Assembly: GCF_010389155.1 (NCBI RefSeq)
Contig: NC_057761.1
Coordinates: forward strand, 11,596,501-11,660,500
Direction: 5' to 3'
DNA length: 64,000 nt
DNA from: Erigeron canadensis
Taxonomy: Eukaryota > Streptophyta > Magnoliopsida > Asterales > Asteraceae
The notes beneath the pieces were generated by a model. The model saw only the letters and a program-made list of their open reading frames with translations. It made no database searches and was not told the DNA's origin. Below are positions 26,517 to 38,251 of the stretch, piece after piece. The position numbers and the translations under genes were made by a program. The stretch's first letter is position 1. Each line of letters starts with the position of its first letter.

Positions 26517-27326
26517 GAGGACTCGAGAACCATTCTCGACCACACATTCTTTCTCTCTTTTTCTATCTTTAATTAAATAATAAAATTTACCCAAATCATT
26601 CAAAATGCTTTATCTCACAAACCGTAAATCGTTAGACGAAACAAAAAGCATGGGTAGTCTTAAAACTTCGTCCTCTTTCATTAGAGATCCAATTCGATAT
26701 ACTTTTAACGACTTTTTAATGTTCGTTTCTTTTTTGGTACTTACACATAACTTATACATGTGTAGGTTGAACAAAATTATGATTCGGAGCGGGCTTCGCC
26801 CTTAATGATATTCATAAACCAAAGCTGGTGGGGGTAATAGGTCATTAAGGGTGATAGGTCATAGTGTGATAGGTCATAGAGGGTGATAGGTCATAGGGGG
26901 TGACCGGTGATGGGTGATCTACCTAACAGGCTCCACCCTAAGTCGCTATGGTTCTGCCATGGACTGACAGGCTCCGCCCTTGGCCACCATGGCTCCGCCA
27001 TGGATTGACGGGCTCCGCCTTTATCCTTCATTGTTGTGTACATATGTTCATTTTATTAATTTACATGTGAAACAATGTTCCTACACATGTGTAGGTATAC
27101 AAGTACAAGAGGAAAAAAACAAAAATTAAAAAGTTATCAAAAGTATATCGAATTGGATCTCTAATGAAAGATGATGAAATTTTTAGACTACCCATGCTTT
27201 TTGTTTCGTCTAACTATTTACGGTTTGTGAGATATAACATTTTGAATGATTTAGATGAATTTTGTTATTTGATTAAGGAGAGAGAAAGAGAGTAAAAATG
27301 TGTGGTCCGGAATGGTTCTTGAGTTC
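26517..27326. mobile_element. Foldback element, copy 2 (tandem neighbour)
   Basis: Same family and orientation as the copy on its left, separated by a short TA-rich stretch. Arms run about 26517-26770 and 27075-27326, and the termini match as GAACCATTCTCGACCACACATT against AATGTGTGGTCCGGAATGGTTC. The centre again has GATAGGTCATA units and repeated GGCTCCGCC words. Confidence 0.75.
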
Positions 27327-27386
27327 TTTTCTATTTGTGGGTTTTTAAATAATTCTTCCTATATATATATATATATATATATGTAA

Positions 27387-27710
27387 AAGTTAAATTAGGG
27401 ACTCCTTATTTTAGGGGCCATTAGGGCACTTCTCAATCATTTATTTTTCATCATCTCCGACCACCACCACCACCACCACCACACCAACATCTCCGATCAC
27501 CACCATAGTCCTCCAGCGATGGCGACCACCGCCACCACGACTTACACATGCGTAAGTTATACAACCACCATCATCTCCGACCACCATCATGATCCTTCGA
27601 CGACGGTAACCACCGCCACCACACCTTACACATATGTAAGGTACACCTTACACATGTGTAAGTTACATGTCCCTAATGGTCTCTAAAATAAGGAGTTTCT
27701 AATATAACCC
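27387..27710. mobile_element. Small MITE-like element with 38-bp inverted termini
   Basis: Terminal repeats (about 27387-27425 and 27671-27710) share the core ACTCCTTATTTTAG and CCATTAGGG. The interior is an internal duplication of about 110 bp rich in CACCAC, with small palindromes CTTACACATATGTAAG and CTTACACATGTGTAAG. TA microsatellites flank both sides (27360-27381, 27715-27737), consistent with a preference for TA targets. No protein. Confidence 0.7.
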
Positions 27711-28190
27711 AACCCTATATATATATATATATATATATTACCTCAATATACTTTATAGAACTATAAAAGTAAAATTATAGCATTTTTGTTTTATGTATGT
27801 AATGAACCACCATATAGTGGTTGCTAAGGTGAGGTTTTTTAGTCATCTACCATAATGGAGACAATTCTTCAATAGAATCTCAATTACAAAATCAAAGTTT
27901 CACATATTTTTATTCTAAAAGGTAGTGGATCCAATTAGGTAGTATGTGGAGCTTGAACTATGCATGTTTGAGATGAAACCCAAGACTCAAGAAAACCCCC
28001 TAATAGTCCACTCTTACGCATGTAGGAAGTTAGATTCGAACCCTGTCAATATGTAAGTATTACATTTTTTGAATTGAATTTAATTACGCTTTTTTATATT
28101 TAAATTTGTTGATTTAATTACGCTTTTTATATCTTAAGACCATAATTTCTCCGTGTGCATAACATTAGTTACAATCCAATATATACCATA
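27711..28190. other. AT-rich intergenic, no gene seen
   Basis: Nothing recognisable apart from a TA microsatellite at the left border and short AT-rich repeats. Confidence 0.6.
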
Positions 28191-28591
28191 CTAGTGTTCA
28201 GACACGTCCAACGGACGAGTAGTTTTAAAATATATTAATCAAATCTTAAAAAACTGGAATTCAAGTATATTAAATAGATATCAAATAAAAATAAATTTCT
28301 TTAAAAAAAACATAAAAGGAATCAAATAAGTCAAAAAGTTGAAGAAATATGTCTATAATTAGAACGGAAATTAATTAATTGAAAACATGTATTCAAAAAT
28401 AGAGAATTCGTAATATGAACTATATAAAGTAAATGACTTATGTGAAGTTCAAATCGTCACAGATCGATTTGGAAGACTTCTTTGTAAACTACGTTCATTG
28501 TACAATTGGTTGGGCGTCCATCTTCATCACAAATTTTGTTATATCTAAACTTAAGACAAACACAAACAACAATTTTAGATTATAATTACGA

Positions 28592-28876
28592 AAACTAAAG
28601 AAGAAAACATATGAAAATTAATTTCATATAAATATTGAATCTAGTTAACCCCTTTTTTTTTAACTTTAGTTTAAAAAAAAATTTTTAAACTAAAGAAGGA
28701 AATATATGAAAATTAACTCCATATGAATATTGAATCTAGTTAACCTCTTTTTTTTTTCAACTTTAGTTAAAAAAAAAATAAAACTAAAGAAGGAAACATA
28801 TGAAAATTATCTCTATATAAATATTGAATCTAGTTAACCTTTTTTTTTTCAACTTTAGTTAAATTTTTTTTTTTTT
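28592..28876. repeat. Tandem repeat, three copies of about 95 bp
   Basis: Each unit reads AACTAAAGAAG...ATATGAAAATTA...AATATTGAATCTAGTTAACC, then a T-run and AACTTTAGTT. The end of each unit is the inverse of its start, so each can form a hairpin. Lies inside the minus-strand Helitron. Confidence 0.85.
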
Positions 28877-28937
28877 AGTTTGTTATATCTAAACTTAAGA
28901 CAAATACAAACAACAACTTTTAATTATTTGTTATATC

Positions 28938-29247
28938 TAAATTGGTGATGAAAAACCAAAAAGTATAAATTAATTATTTTTAAGTGTAAATTGGTAATGG
29001 AAAACCAAAACAGTATAATTAAATTGGTGACGGAAAACCAAAACAGTATAATTATTTATTTTTAAATTGAGTTAAAGTATAAATTGGTGATGGAAAATCA
29101 AAAAGTGTAAGTTAATTATTTTTAAATTGGATTAAAGTGTAAATTGATGATGGGAACCAAAAAGTGTAAATTAATTATTTTAGATTGAGGTTAAACTGTA
29201 AATTGGTGATGGAAAACCAAAAAGTATAAATTAATTTAGATTAATAT
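28938..29247. repeat. Tandem repeat of the AAATTGGTGATGGAAAACCA unit
   Basis: About six imperfect copies at uneven spacing of roughly 35-70 bp, each followed by AAAAGT(A/G)TAAATTAATTA. Inside the minus-strand Helitron. Confidence 0.85.
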
Positions 29248-29392
29248 TAAGAAATTAGAGGATTAATAAGAAGAGAGGATTATACTCTAGAAGAGGATTA
29301 GGGGTGCCAAGTGTACCCCCAACCCCTTATTTTAGTTATATTATAGATTATGGTTATTAAAATAATAAAATTTTGTATATAAGTTATCTATA

Positions 29393-29834
29393 TCTATACT
29401 ATATTATAAAGCAAAAAACCCCTTTTTAAATTTTAAGTTTCAACATTTATTTTACCAAAATGTCCCCTTTATCAATTATATATTTACCTAAAATAACTAT
29501 ATTACCCTTTCTCTCTCCCCAAATCGCAACCAATCATTTTTTTTCTCTCCTGCATAAATCATTTATTTCTCTAATTCATTCAAAATCTTTTATCTCAAAA
29601 ACTGTACATCGATAAATCATAAAAATTATATGGGTATTCTTAAATATTCATGCTCTTTCATTAGAGATGTAATTTAAAATACTTTTGAAGAATTTTTAAA
29701 TCAAAAGGCGAAGCCCGTACGGCTAAGACATTTGGCTATCACACTCTATGACCTATCACCTCCTATGACCTATCACACTCTATGACCTATCACCCCACCA
29801 GCTCACCGCCGCAACGCGCGGATAGTTGTTCTCG
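29393..29834 (+). mobile_element. Short Helitron-like element
   Basis: 5' end TCTATACTATATTATAAAGC after an A; hairpin CCGC AACGC GCGG at 29809-29821; ends CTCG before T rather than the usual CTAG. A second copy (38968-39356) ends the same way. Contains repeated TATGACCTATCACC words near 29745-29795 and a module shared with the foldback elements. Confidence 0.65.
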
Positions 29835-29837
29835 TTA

Positions 29838-30097
29838 AGATTAATCCAAATAAAGAAAATATCATCCATAAGTCAAAGCAATTGAAATTATTTAGATTTA
29901 GTTAAACAAATAACAAACTTGAAACTCCCATAACCTAAATCTTAACCCATTGAAGTTGGTTCGGTTAAGATTAATCAAAATAAAGAAAATATCATCCATA
30001 AGTCAAAGCAATTGAAATTATGTAAATTTAGTTAAACAAATAACAAACGTGAAACTCCTATAACCTAAATCTTAACCCATTGAAGTTGGTCCGGTTG
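29838..30097. repeat. Direct tandem duplication, two copies of about 129 bp
   Basis: GATTAATC(C/A)AAATAAAGAAA through CCCATTGAAGTTGGT(T/C)CGGTT occurs twice in a row with only a few differences. It is followed by a T-run and lies upstream of the TTL-like gene. Confidence 0.9.
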
Positions 30098-30597
30098 TTT
30101 GTTTTTTTTTTTTTTTTTTGTTTTTTTTTAATATCCTAATATGAAGTTTAAAATTGTGACCTTTTAAAATTAAATATTTAACTTTATTAACTAAAGTTGT
30201 CTTAGGTTAAGATTTTAAAATAAATTTTAACTTTTAACATTTAATTTATTTCAAAATGAACAAATAAAGTTGGAAACAATTTTATCTTTAACGTTAATAA
30301 TAAAACAAAACTAAAGACTAAAAATATAGATACAACTGTGTCTGTCTCTCGCTCTCGACCAGCTCATTCATTCATATTTCAATTCTTTCTTCCTTTTTAC
30401 TCCATCACGAGATCCCCCTCCCTTCTCCCATCTTCTTCTATACTTTACTTTCTCTAATTTCATGTACTGTTATACACTTTCTTCCTTGTATTTTCTTCCA
30501 TTCAAGTTCCCCTTTTTATAGGTTCATTTGTGAACCTGCATATCGTTATACTTTGTATATCTAATAACATAAAGTTAAGGTAGTCTTCTTTTAAGAA
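30098..30597 (+). promoter_or_regulatory. Promoter and 5' leader region of the TTL-like gene
   Basis: AT-rich to about 30330, then a CT-rich stretch typical of plant 5' leaders up to the ATG at 30598. No confident TATA box. Confidence 0.4.
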
Positions 30598-33500
30598 ATG
30601 GAGAATGCCCGGAAGGTGTTTGATGAAATGGGTCAACCAAATGTAGTTGATAAGCCCGATTTCAAAGAACTCGATCTAATGCGTTTAACTGAAAAAGATA
30701 AAGACAAAGACAAAGACCCTTTTCGTAATAGTAGAAGATCATCTAATAGATCTCATTCCGGTGAGTTAAATGCAGCCGCCAATCCTCCTCCTTATAACAA
30801 TATCACGCCGGAAAAGCTTGGATCTGGGAATCGGAAGATGATGGGCCACCGGAGATCGTACTCTACGGGGGCTCCTTTGATATATTCGGGTAATACCACC
30901 GGAAGTAACACTACTACTAGTACTAGCAGCACTACTACCACAACTGGCAGTGGGGGCAGTGGCAGTGGGGGCATTGGTAACAATGTAGCTGCTGCAGTGA
31001 ATTCTCCCAGCACAAATCTGTTATACCCAACTGGGAATATCTGCCCATCAGGTAAAATACTTAAATCTAATATGAATTTTCGAAACACTACAACCCGAAC
31101 TGAGAAACTTGGATTGGGTATGGGTACTGGGAATTATGGTCATGGAAGTATAATTAAAGGTGGGGGTAAATCAGTTGAATCAAACGGTGATGTTGGGATT
31201 ATCGTTAAGAAGGCAATGGTTAGTCATGATGTTGAAGAAGTGAAAGTTGCTGGCAATGAGTTGTATAAAAGAGGGAACTTTACGGAAGCTTTAGGATTGT
31301 ATGATCGTGCCATTGCCATATCACCCGAAAATGCCACTTGCCGGAGTAATAGAGCAGCCGCATTGACTATGTTAGGGAGATTGGGTGAGGCTATTAGGGA
31401 ATGTGAGGAGGCTGTGAGGTTGAACCCTGGTTATCAGAGAGCTCATCAAAGATTAGCATCTCTTTATCTCAGGTAACTTTGCTAAAACATGATCTAATTC
31501 ATGTTTTGATTCCAGATACATCTTCAGTCATAGATGTAATTTATGTTTGATTTTGGTTTTACTTAATCATATGTTGAGTGGATTTTCTTTTTCTTTTTTT
31601 TTTTTTTTATATTTAAATCTTGATTGTTTAAAATAGTGCCTTGAATTCATTGAAATCCATTATGGTAAATTTCCATACATTGTTACGACTTACTTTCATT
31701 TGTATCGGAATTGCTAAAACTCGAGATTTGGATGTTGTGCATATTCAAAGTGATTGATTTATTGTGACAATCAGAAATCCATTGATTTGGCAATATTGTA
31801 TTTTCCACTAGGATCAGTTATGGTGAAGCCGTTCTTATTTGATAACTTATCGCTTTGGTCGACTTACTCAGAAAATCACACCCATACAATTTTACAGGTT
31901 AGGACTGGTGGAACGTACCTATCACCATCTTTCTCATGGTCAACATAATGATTTGACCGAACTGCAAAAGTTGCAAGATGTGGAAAAACATATTAGTAGA
32001 TGCTCGGATGCTAGAAACACAGGTGATTGGAAAGGAGCACTTAGGGAATGCGAAGCAGCCATATTAACTGGAGCTGAATCATCTCCACAAGTACTTGTGT
32101 TTTTTTCTGCCTTTTGTATTTCTAATGATATGGTTGTAATTTGGATTAACTGAAGTTAAAATGTGGATCTATAGATAATTGCTTGCAAGGCAGAAGCGTT
32201 TTTGAAGCTCCATCAACTTGAAAATGCGGATACTGTTCTTGCTGACTTACCAATAATTGAACCTTTTCCAGTTACGTGTTCAAAAGTCAAGTTCTTTGGC
32301 ATGTATTGTGAAGCATATGTGCTTTACATCCGAGCTCATGTTGATATGGCATTTGGAAGGTTGGCTTTCTAGACCATGTTTGTTTAATGGAGTTTAAATC
32401 TTATCATTTTACTATCAGAATCATTTATTTACTTAAATAATCTTTATATAATTTATAAAACAAAGTGGAGTAAAAAGTTGCATTCTTTGTGTCTATGTCT
32501 TGGTTTGGCCTCCTGTTTTCAAATAGTACGCATGATGTCCAGTTATCTACAAGAGAATATGCTATTGGTTCCACTGTTGTTACAGCTATCATGGTCCCGT
32601 ACCAATTATCCCTCAAATAGGAAAAACTAAAGTGTCGTGCCTTAAATATAGGAGGATATAACTATAGTCTCCTATCTGATCATACAAAATTATGACATGC
32701 TGATCTAATGATATGACCATTCAAACACAGATGTATATTTAGTAATATCTCTGTTTGTGGTATTTGATAATATGAACCCTGATAAAAATTGATATCAGAT
32801 AAGTTATATTGTATTGCAATTAAGTGATAAATGTGTTAAAATTTCGAATATATTAATGGTAAAACTGTTACTTGTTTGTTGTTTTTAGACCTAATGGGCT
32901 TTATATTGTATAGAATTAGAATATATATGTGAACCCAAATTCAATTTTGAAAACCGATAGGCTTGAAGCATTATTACAAAAGGAACTTTAATGTTCCCTA
33001 GAACTCAAACTGGAAACTGTTTTTCAGTTTCATGGGATCTGGGAGTACATATGATGCACTAAGTAGCATCATGGATTAATGGTAATGGCAGGTTTGAAAC
33101 TGCAGCTTCATGCGCAGAGAAGGCCAGCTTGATTGATTTTGGAAACATGGAAGTCGCAATGTTACTGAAAAATGTGACATTAATAAACCGTGCACGTGCT
33201 CAAGGCAAGGATCTTTTCAGCTCAGGGAGGTTTTCAGAAGCTTGCACTGCTTATGGTGAAGGGCTCAAATACAACTTGTCAAACTCGATTCTCTATTGTA
33301 ATAGGGCGGTTTGTTGGTCGAAGCTTGGTTTGTGGGAGAAGTCCATTGAGGATTGTAATCTAGCCCTTAAAATTCAGCCAAATTACACAAAGGCCCTAAT
33401 GAGGAGGGCAGTTTCAAATGCAAAGGTGTCGTCATTTAGTTCAATATTCTAACACTCTTATTTAGAGGTGGCAAAAAGGGCGGGTTAGATAATAGGTCAA

Positions 33501-34106
33501 AATGAGAGTGGGTCAAAACAAGAAAGTTCCTAGTATGGGTTGGGTTGACCCCCACACACAACCATTTTTTCCTCCATTTATAGAGTGATATATGTTAATA
33601 GCTGCATTAAGTACGATAGAGATATCTGAGTTATGACAATAATAATCTGATTTGAATAAAAAAGATAAATGAGGTATGCATTAAAATCAACCTTCAACAA
33701 ATTTTGACCAGTTTCTTTGTTGCTCGAGTGTTTCTTCTTCACTTCGCTTGATCTGTTAAAAATAAAACACAATGCAAAAACAACCCATATAAGTATGAAA
33801 GAATGCTGAAATCGCCACCTCTATTTTGATGGACCATTATAATTACATTTTTCTTGGTTTAATTTTGGAAACATGGTTCTAATATATTTGTAGCTTGAGC
33901 GATGGGGTGAAGCTGTAAGAGACTATGAAATCTTGAGGAAAGAACTTCCAGGTGATAATGAGGTGGCTGAATCACTATTACGAGCTCAAGAGGCATTAAG
34001 ATTGACCCGAGGGGAACCTTCTGGCATTGATCGTGTTACAGCTCCAGTATATTCTAGTGGTAACTATCACAAACTTTCCTCGATGATAATGTTATTCTTG
34101 CTTTAA
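30598..34106 (+). CDS. TTL-like TPR protein, apparently lacking the thioredoxin-like C-terminus
   Basis: Resembles plant TTL (TPR repeat-containing thioredoxin-like) proteins, which in Arabidopsis act as scaffolds in brassinosteroid and stress responses. Exons from GT-AG sites with consistent phase: 30598-31472, 31898-32090, 32175-32359, 33092-33425, 33894-34106 (TAA), about 599 residues. The N-terminus has the family's KPDFKELDL motif and a disordered Ser/Thr/Gly-rich part with [10 protein letters not shown]. Then come TPRs: [20 protein letters not shown] at about residue 222, a middle set ([12 protein letters not shown]), and a C-terminal set ([33 protein letters not shown]). Normal members end with a thioredoxin-like domain. 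Here the frame leaves family similarity after LLRAQEAL and stops; no such exon is visible in the next 2 kb. An alternative donor (GTAACT) near 34061 could lead to a distant exon. Exons are otherwise intact. Confidence 0.85.
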
Positions 34107-36586
34107 ACTACGGGTAGTGAAATGGACGTTCAGGATTTATGGTTTAGCATGTTTATCACTTATGACCCATTTGACCCTGTTTTTAGCTAATTTTGTAATT
34201 ATTATATTGACCTGTTTGTCATGTAACAGATAAATCTTTTCACCAAGATTATTAAAAGATGTTAGAGATAACGCATAAGTTGAACTGACATTGACCAACT
34301 GATTAGTTAGTGGGCTTAAACTGCAACCTTTATCAAAACTAATCAACTTAACATAGGGTGTGACATTGATTAAGAAGTGACTTAGCGGCCAATTTGTTGG
34401 CACTTTGTAATCAATGGGGAATGGGATCTGTTAGGTACCTTGACAGCTCAATGGGTACTTTACTTGAATCCTCTAGGCTGAAGGTGTCAGAAACACCATC
34501 TAAGAAAAGAATATGTTAACTTACATTATCAAGTCTTGTTTGTTTTTGTTAGCTATGTTTTGAATTCATATGTCTCCTTGTTATATCATAAGAATAATTG
34601 AAAATGTAACTGGTTTCTATGTTAAGTGATGAAGAGAAATTAAAATGGTATAATGAATCGAATGTTAACCAAATACCTTGACAAATTCACATATTCCTAA
34701 TAGTAGTTGTTTAGATTTGGAAGTACGTCGGTATTCTAAGTATCTGGTAAATCTGGCTACATTTTCTTTTGTTGGTAAATGTTGGAGTTAGAGTTGGAAC
34801 ATTCTCTTACATGGTAACTATTGGAGGTTATTCAAGGTATTTAATTAACAGTACAGCAATCATATAAATCGATATGCCTCATAAAAACATTGAAATTGTT
34901 ATGGCAGAATAGATATGTTCTATGGACTTCACATAGTAATTCTCTAATAAGATTGACCTCTAGATTCTTTAACAATAAAGATAAATCGTAAATCACAATG
35001 ATTGTGGGTGCTTGACACTTGTGAGACCAATATTAAGCTTTAGAAGGGGCATCAAATTCTTAATCTCCTATAGCATATCTTGGTCACAATTACAGCCTGA
35101 ATACAATTAGAAGCTACTGAGAGAATCTTGCTTCCAAATTAGGATGTCTATACTGTATAAAGTTTGGCTTTACAAAATACAAAGTACAGTACATTAATAC
35201 AATTGAGTTCAAAATACATAAGTTTTATACATTTTTCTGCATGAAGCAGAGCCTCCTCAGCCTAGCAGTATCAAGTATCAGAACCATTAGTACTCTACCC
35301 ATGTGGTGAATCAGCTTGTAAAACCTACATATCCTCACGACTTACTTGTGCGTTCCAACTTTCAATTCTTGAATATGGATGTTCTCAAACACAATTGCAA
35401 ACAGCGTACAGTTTGATGGACGAACAGACAGGTCCTTGTTTCAAGTCTCAAGTACCATTGCTTGACCTTCCCTCGATACAGAAAGGGACAAAAAGGAGAA
35501 TTTACTTGAAATAAATTCTTATATGATAAGTTTTTTCCCTCCCCTTTTAGTACAAAATATTGTCGAAATATCGATATTGTTGATTACATTTTATTTTTCT
35601 ATTTCCATTGGTCCCAATATCATGGGAGTTATTTATTTGTTTACCCCCTTTTGGGGGAAGAAAGATTCAATTCTGTGAAATCCTTTCGAATTCTTTTTTC
35701 TTTTAATTATATTCTTAATTCGAAATCATATTTTTATTTTTCATATACTGTAATTATGATAATTGTTTTTCTCTGCTATATGAATGTGATTATCATAATG
35801 TGTAATTAGCTATTGTTGTAAACATATTACGAGGGATAATGCCTGCGCGATGCAGTGGTGAGAATTTACAACCTACCGTGTTAGAAGACAATTTACAAAG
35901 AGATACTTATTTTTTTGGTTAGTAATAACTTTTGTTGTTATATATATATATATATATATATATTTAAGAATACAACTATTAAGCCTGAAACTTAAGTGAC
36001 TTTACTAAACTTCATTGATTTACTATTTTAGTTATTTATCTTTAATGGTTTATATTAATTAAAATTAAAATTAATTTACTATTAAAAGATATGATCATAT
36101 GAATATGTAACATTGGCAGTACATTCACGTGGGTAAATTGTCAACTTTTTTTTAAACGGCTTTATATAAATTCTATGTGCTAAAAAGGCCAAGAATTTGT
36201 GTCAAAATGAGTGGGAAGAAGAGCCCAATATCAAGAAGGGGCTTGATAATTAGACCCATAAAAAAACTTTGTACCCAAAATTCAACCTTTGACTAATTTT
36301 TCATAATAATTATTAACTTTTACTAATTTTTTAGTTAGATATAATAAAAAGTAATGATTATGTTTTTATTTATCTTTAACCAAAATTAATATTTTAATGT
36401 TTCATTTTTTTTCCATAATAATTTATGTATTAACATGATAACATGAAAATATAAAAATGTAAGGTATATTTTAATCTCTAATAATAACAAGATAAAAGTA
36501 CAAACACTAAAATAATTAACAAAATGCAAAGGTTTATTTTAAATTTCTAGTGATAAAATAATAAAACTACAAAAACACTAATTTAA
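34107..36586. other. Intergenic or 3' region of the TTL-like gene, no gene seen
   Basis: No open frame with family resemblance on either strand. ATGACCCATTTGACC-type words near 34160 are common in plant introns and repeats. A TA microsatellite lies at 35938-35962. Could include an unspotted distal exon of the TTL-like gene. Confidence 0.5.
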
Positions 36587-38174
36587 TTAATCAAATACAT
36601 TAATAACACCACTCTTACGACAACAAAGACTGATATATAGATCTAGACGCGACCTATACATGATTTCCCATCCGGCTGCACACGGGCCATGGTGAAATGT
36701 CCAATATGGCGTGATAACAGACATTGGGTACTCGCCTTGTAACTCCATCATGACAAAATGTGATTCTCCATTTACAAGGGCATTTGTAAGAGTTCTGTGA
36801 TGTTGAACATCTTCCGGACCACACCAAAACGGAAAAATCGTCGTACTGCCTCTCTTGTCTAAAGAATGGACGATCACACCAAGCTTATTAGCAATTAAAA
36901 CACCTGCCTCGGGCATGTTCATCCAATGTTCTGGTGGACAAGGGGAACCAAAGAAACACAAGTCTTGATACATTGAATTTATATCGATAACAAAAATCCT
37001 CGAGTATAAATCATATCGATTTTGCAACTCTTCTCTCATTTGTTGCCGAATGTACTCATAAAAATTGTCTTCATTAAGTCCAAGACCAACAGCTAATGCT
37101 CGATATCCACAGTTTCCATCACCGAAAACATTTTGTATATTCGTAATGTATGGATGAAATACTTGTGGAATATCGTCCATTAAATTTGAACCACACTTCA
37201 GTGGCACTTTATTTAAGTCCAACATGTGTGGACCCTGAAACTCATATGGGACCTCGTTCAAATCTATATTTGGCTCCTTGTTCAAGTCAAATTCAAATAT
37301 ACTTTGTCTGGCAGGCTCCTTAATCGGCTCAACAAAATCGGGTATGGTTGAACAACTAAATCTCGTTGAACAAAACTCGGTACACTTTTTTTGTTGCGAT
37401 TTCTTTGGTCGTCTACGAGTTTTATTTTGAACTCAAGGTTCCCGAATGTCAGTTGTATCTGGACTGAAAATATTCATCAACTTTCTTAACTAACTTTTTT
37501 TTCCCAACTTTGGACTGCTTGTTATAGTTTTCTTTAAAATGTTGCAGTACATCATCACAGCTAACATCGTCTTTTTGCGTAGATGATGGTGAAAGATCTA
37601 GCTTCCTCCAAAAAAATGTCAATCGAATCCAAAGTAATATATTGACCTAAATTTATATAATTAAGTATTAATTCATTTAAAATTTTGTAATAAATAGTTT
37701 AAAACAATAAATTGCATGTAAATGAGAGTACTTACGTGAACTTATATGCATTGAAAGTTCGCACGCACATGGTAACCCATAAGCAGTGTGAAGTTGACAA
37801 CCACAGTCTCCCTTATGATCCTTCCATCGCTTACGATCCTCAAGAACTATTTTGAGAGCTTCATTTGAAACAAAACTACACAATAGTTTGTGACGTCGTA
37901 GATTATGCTTATGAATGCGAACGACTCTACTATTTTCCAAGCTTTCTTTGATTAATGTTAGTTGCGACTTCATGATTTCGTCAATACAACCTAGAAGTCT
38001 ATCCAAACTACATTTTGCATTCTTGTCCATATATATCTTTAGCTTTTCATGTTGGCTCTCTACCTTATTATTAGTTGTGTTATTTCCAAAGTTGAGATGT
38101 TGATCAATCCAAACAGACACAAACATTTCCTTGTATTTGTTTAACCAACTTTTATTTATATAATTTAAAACACC
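36587..38174 (-). pseudogene. MULE-type transposase fragment fused to an OTU cysteine protease domain
   Basis: Right exon 37736-38174: C-terminal part of a MULE/FAR1-like transposase (GNNTTNNKVESQHEKLK) with a SWIM zinc motif (CGCQLHTAYGLPCACELSMH), ending at a good donor (CAC|GTAAGT). After an intron the text continues near 37635 (ITLDSIDIF, then WRKLDLSPSS in another frame, so an extra T), shifts again near 37490, hits a stop after DIREP, and then runs open to 36587. The last part is an OTU domain with GDGNCGYRALAVGLGL (catalytic Asp and Cys) near 37110 and a C-terminal His (NGESHFVMM, near 36750) that may complete the triad. OTU enzymes cleave ubiquitin chains; OTU fused to MULE transposase is a known plant transposon arrangement. 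The N-terminal transposase domain is missing, and a MITE lies beyond. Dead copy. Confidence 0.8.
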
Positions 38175-38196
38175 TGAAATTCAAAATAAACTTGTA

Positions 38197-38250
<54 letters not shown>
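38175..38250. repeat. TA microsatellite
   Basis: An almost pure TA run at about 38199-38249, between the MULE-derived exon and the palindromic MITE; probably the MITE's insertion target. Confidence 0.9.

Positions 38251-38251
<1 letters not shown>

Larger units (their letters stand above)
28191..29347 (-). mobile_element. Non-autonomous Helitron, minus strand, with internal tandem repeats
   Basis: On the minus strand it starts TCTATAATATAACTAAAATA after an A (29347) and ends CTAG before a T (28191). The terminal hairpin CGTCC GTT GGACG is at 28205-28217, 10 bases from the end. All four Helitron hallmarks are present, including the A/T insertion site. 1157 bp, no coding text. It contains two tandem repeat arrays listed separately. 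Confidence 0.85.

Noticed and set aside
25000..27400. Possible CRISPR-like or satellite array from repeated GATAGGTCATA words
   Set aside because: Units are uneven and few, lie inside transposable elements, and this is plant DNA.
30792..31088. Minus-strand frame opposite TTL exon 1
   Set aside because: Shadow of the Gly/Ser/Thr-rich coding exon.
35500..35760. Possible organelle DNA insertion
   Set aside because: I saw no recognisable chloroplast or mitochondrial gene text.
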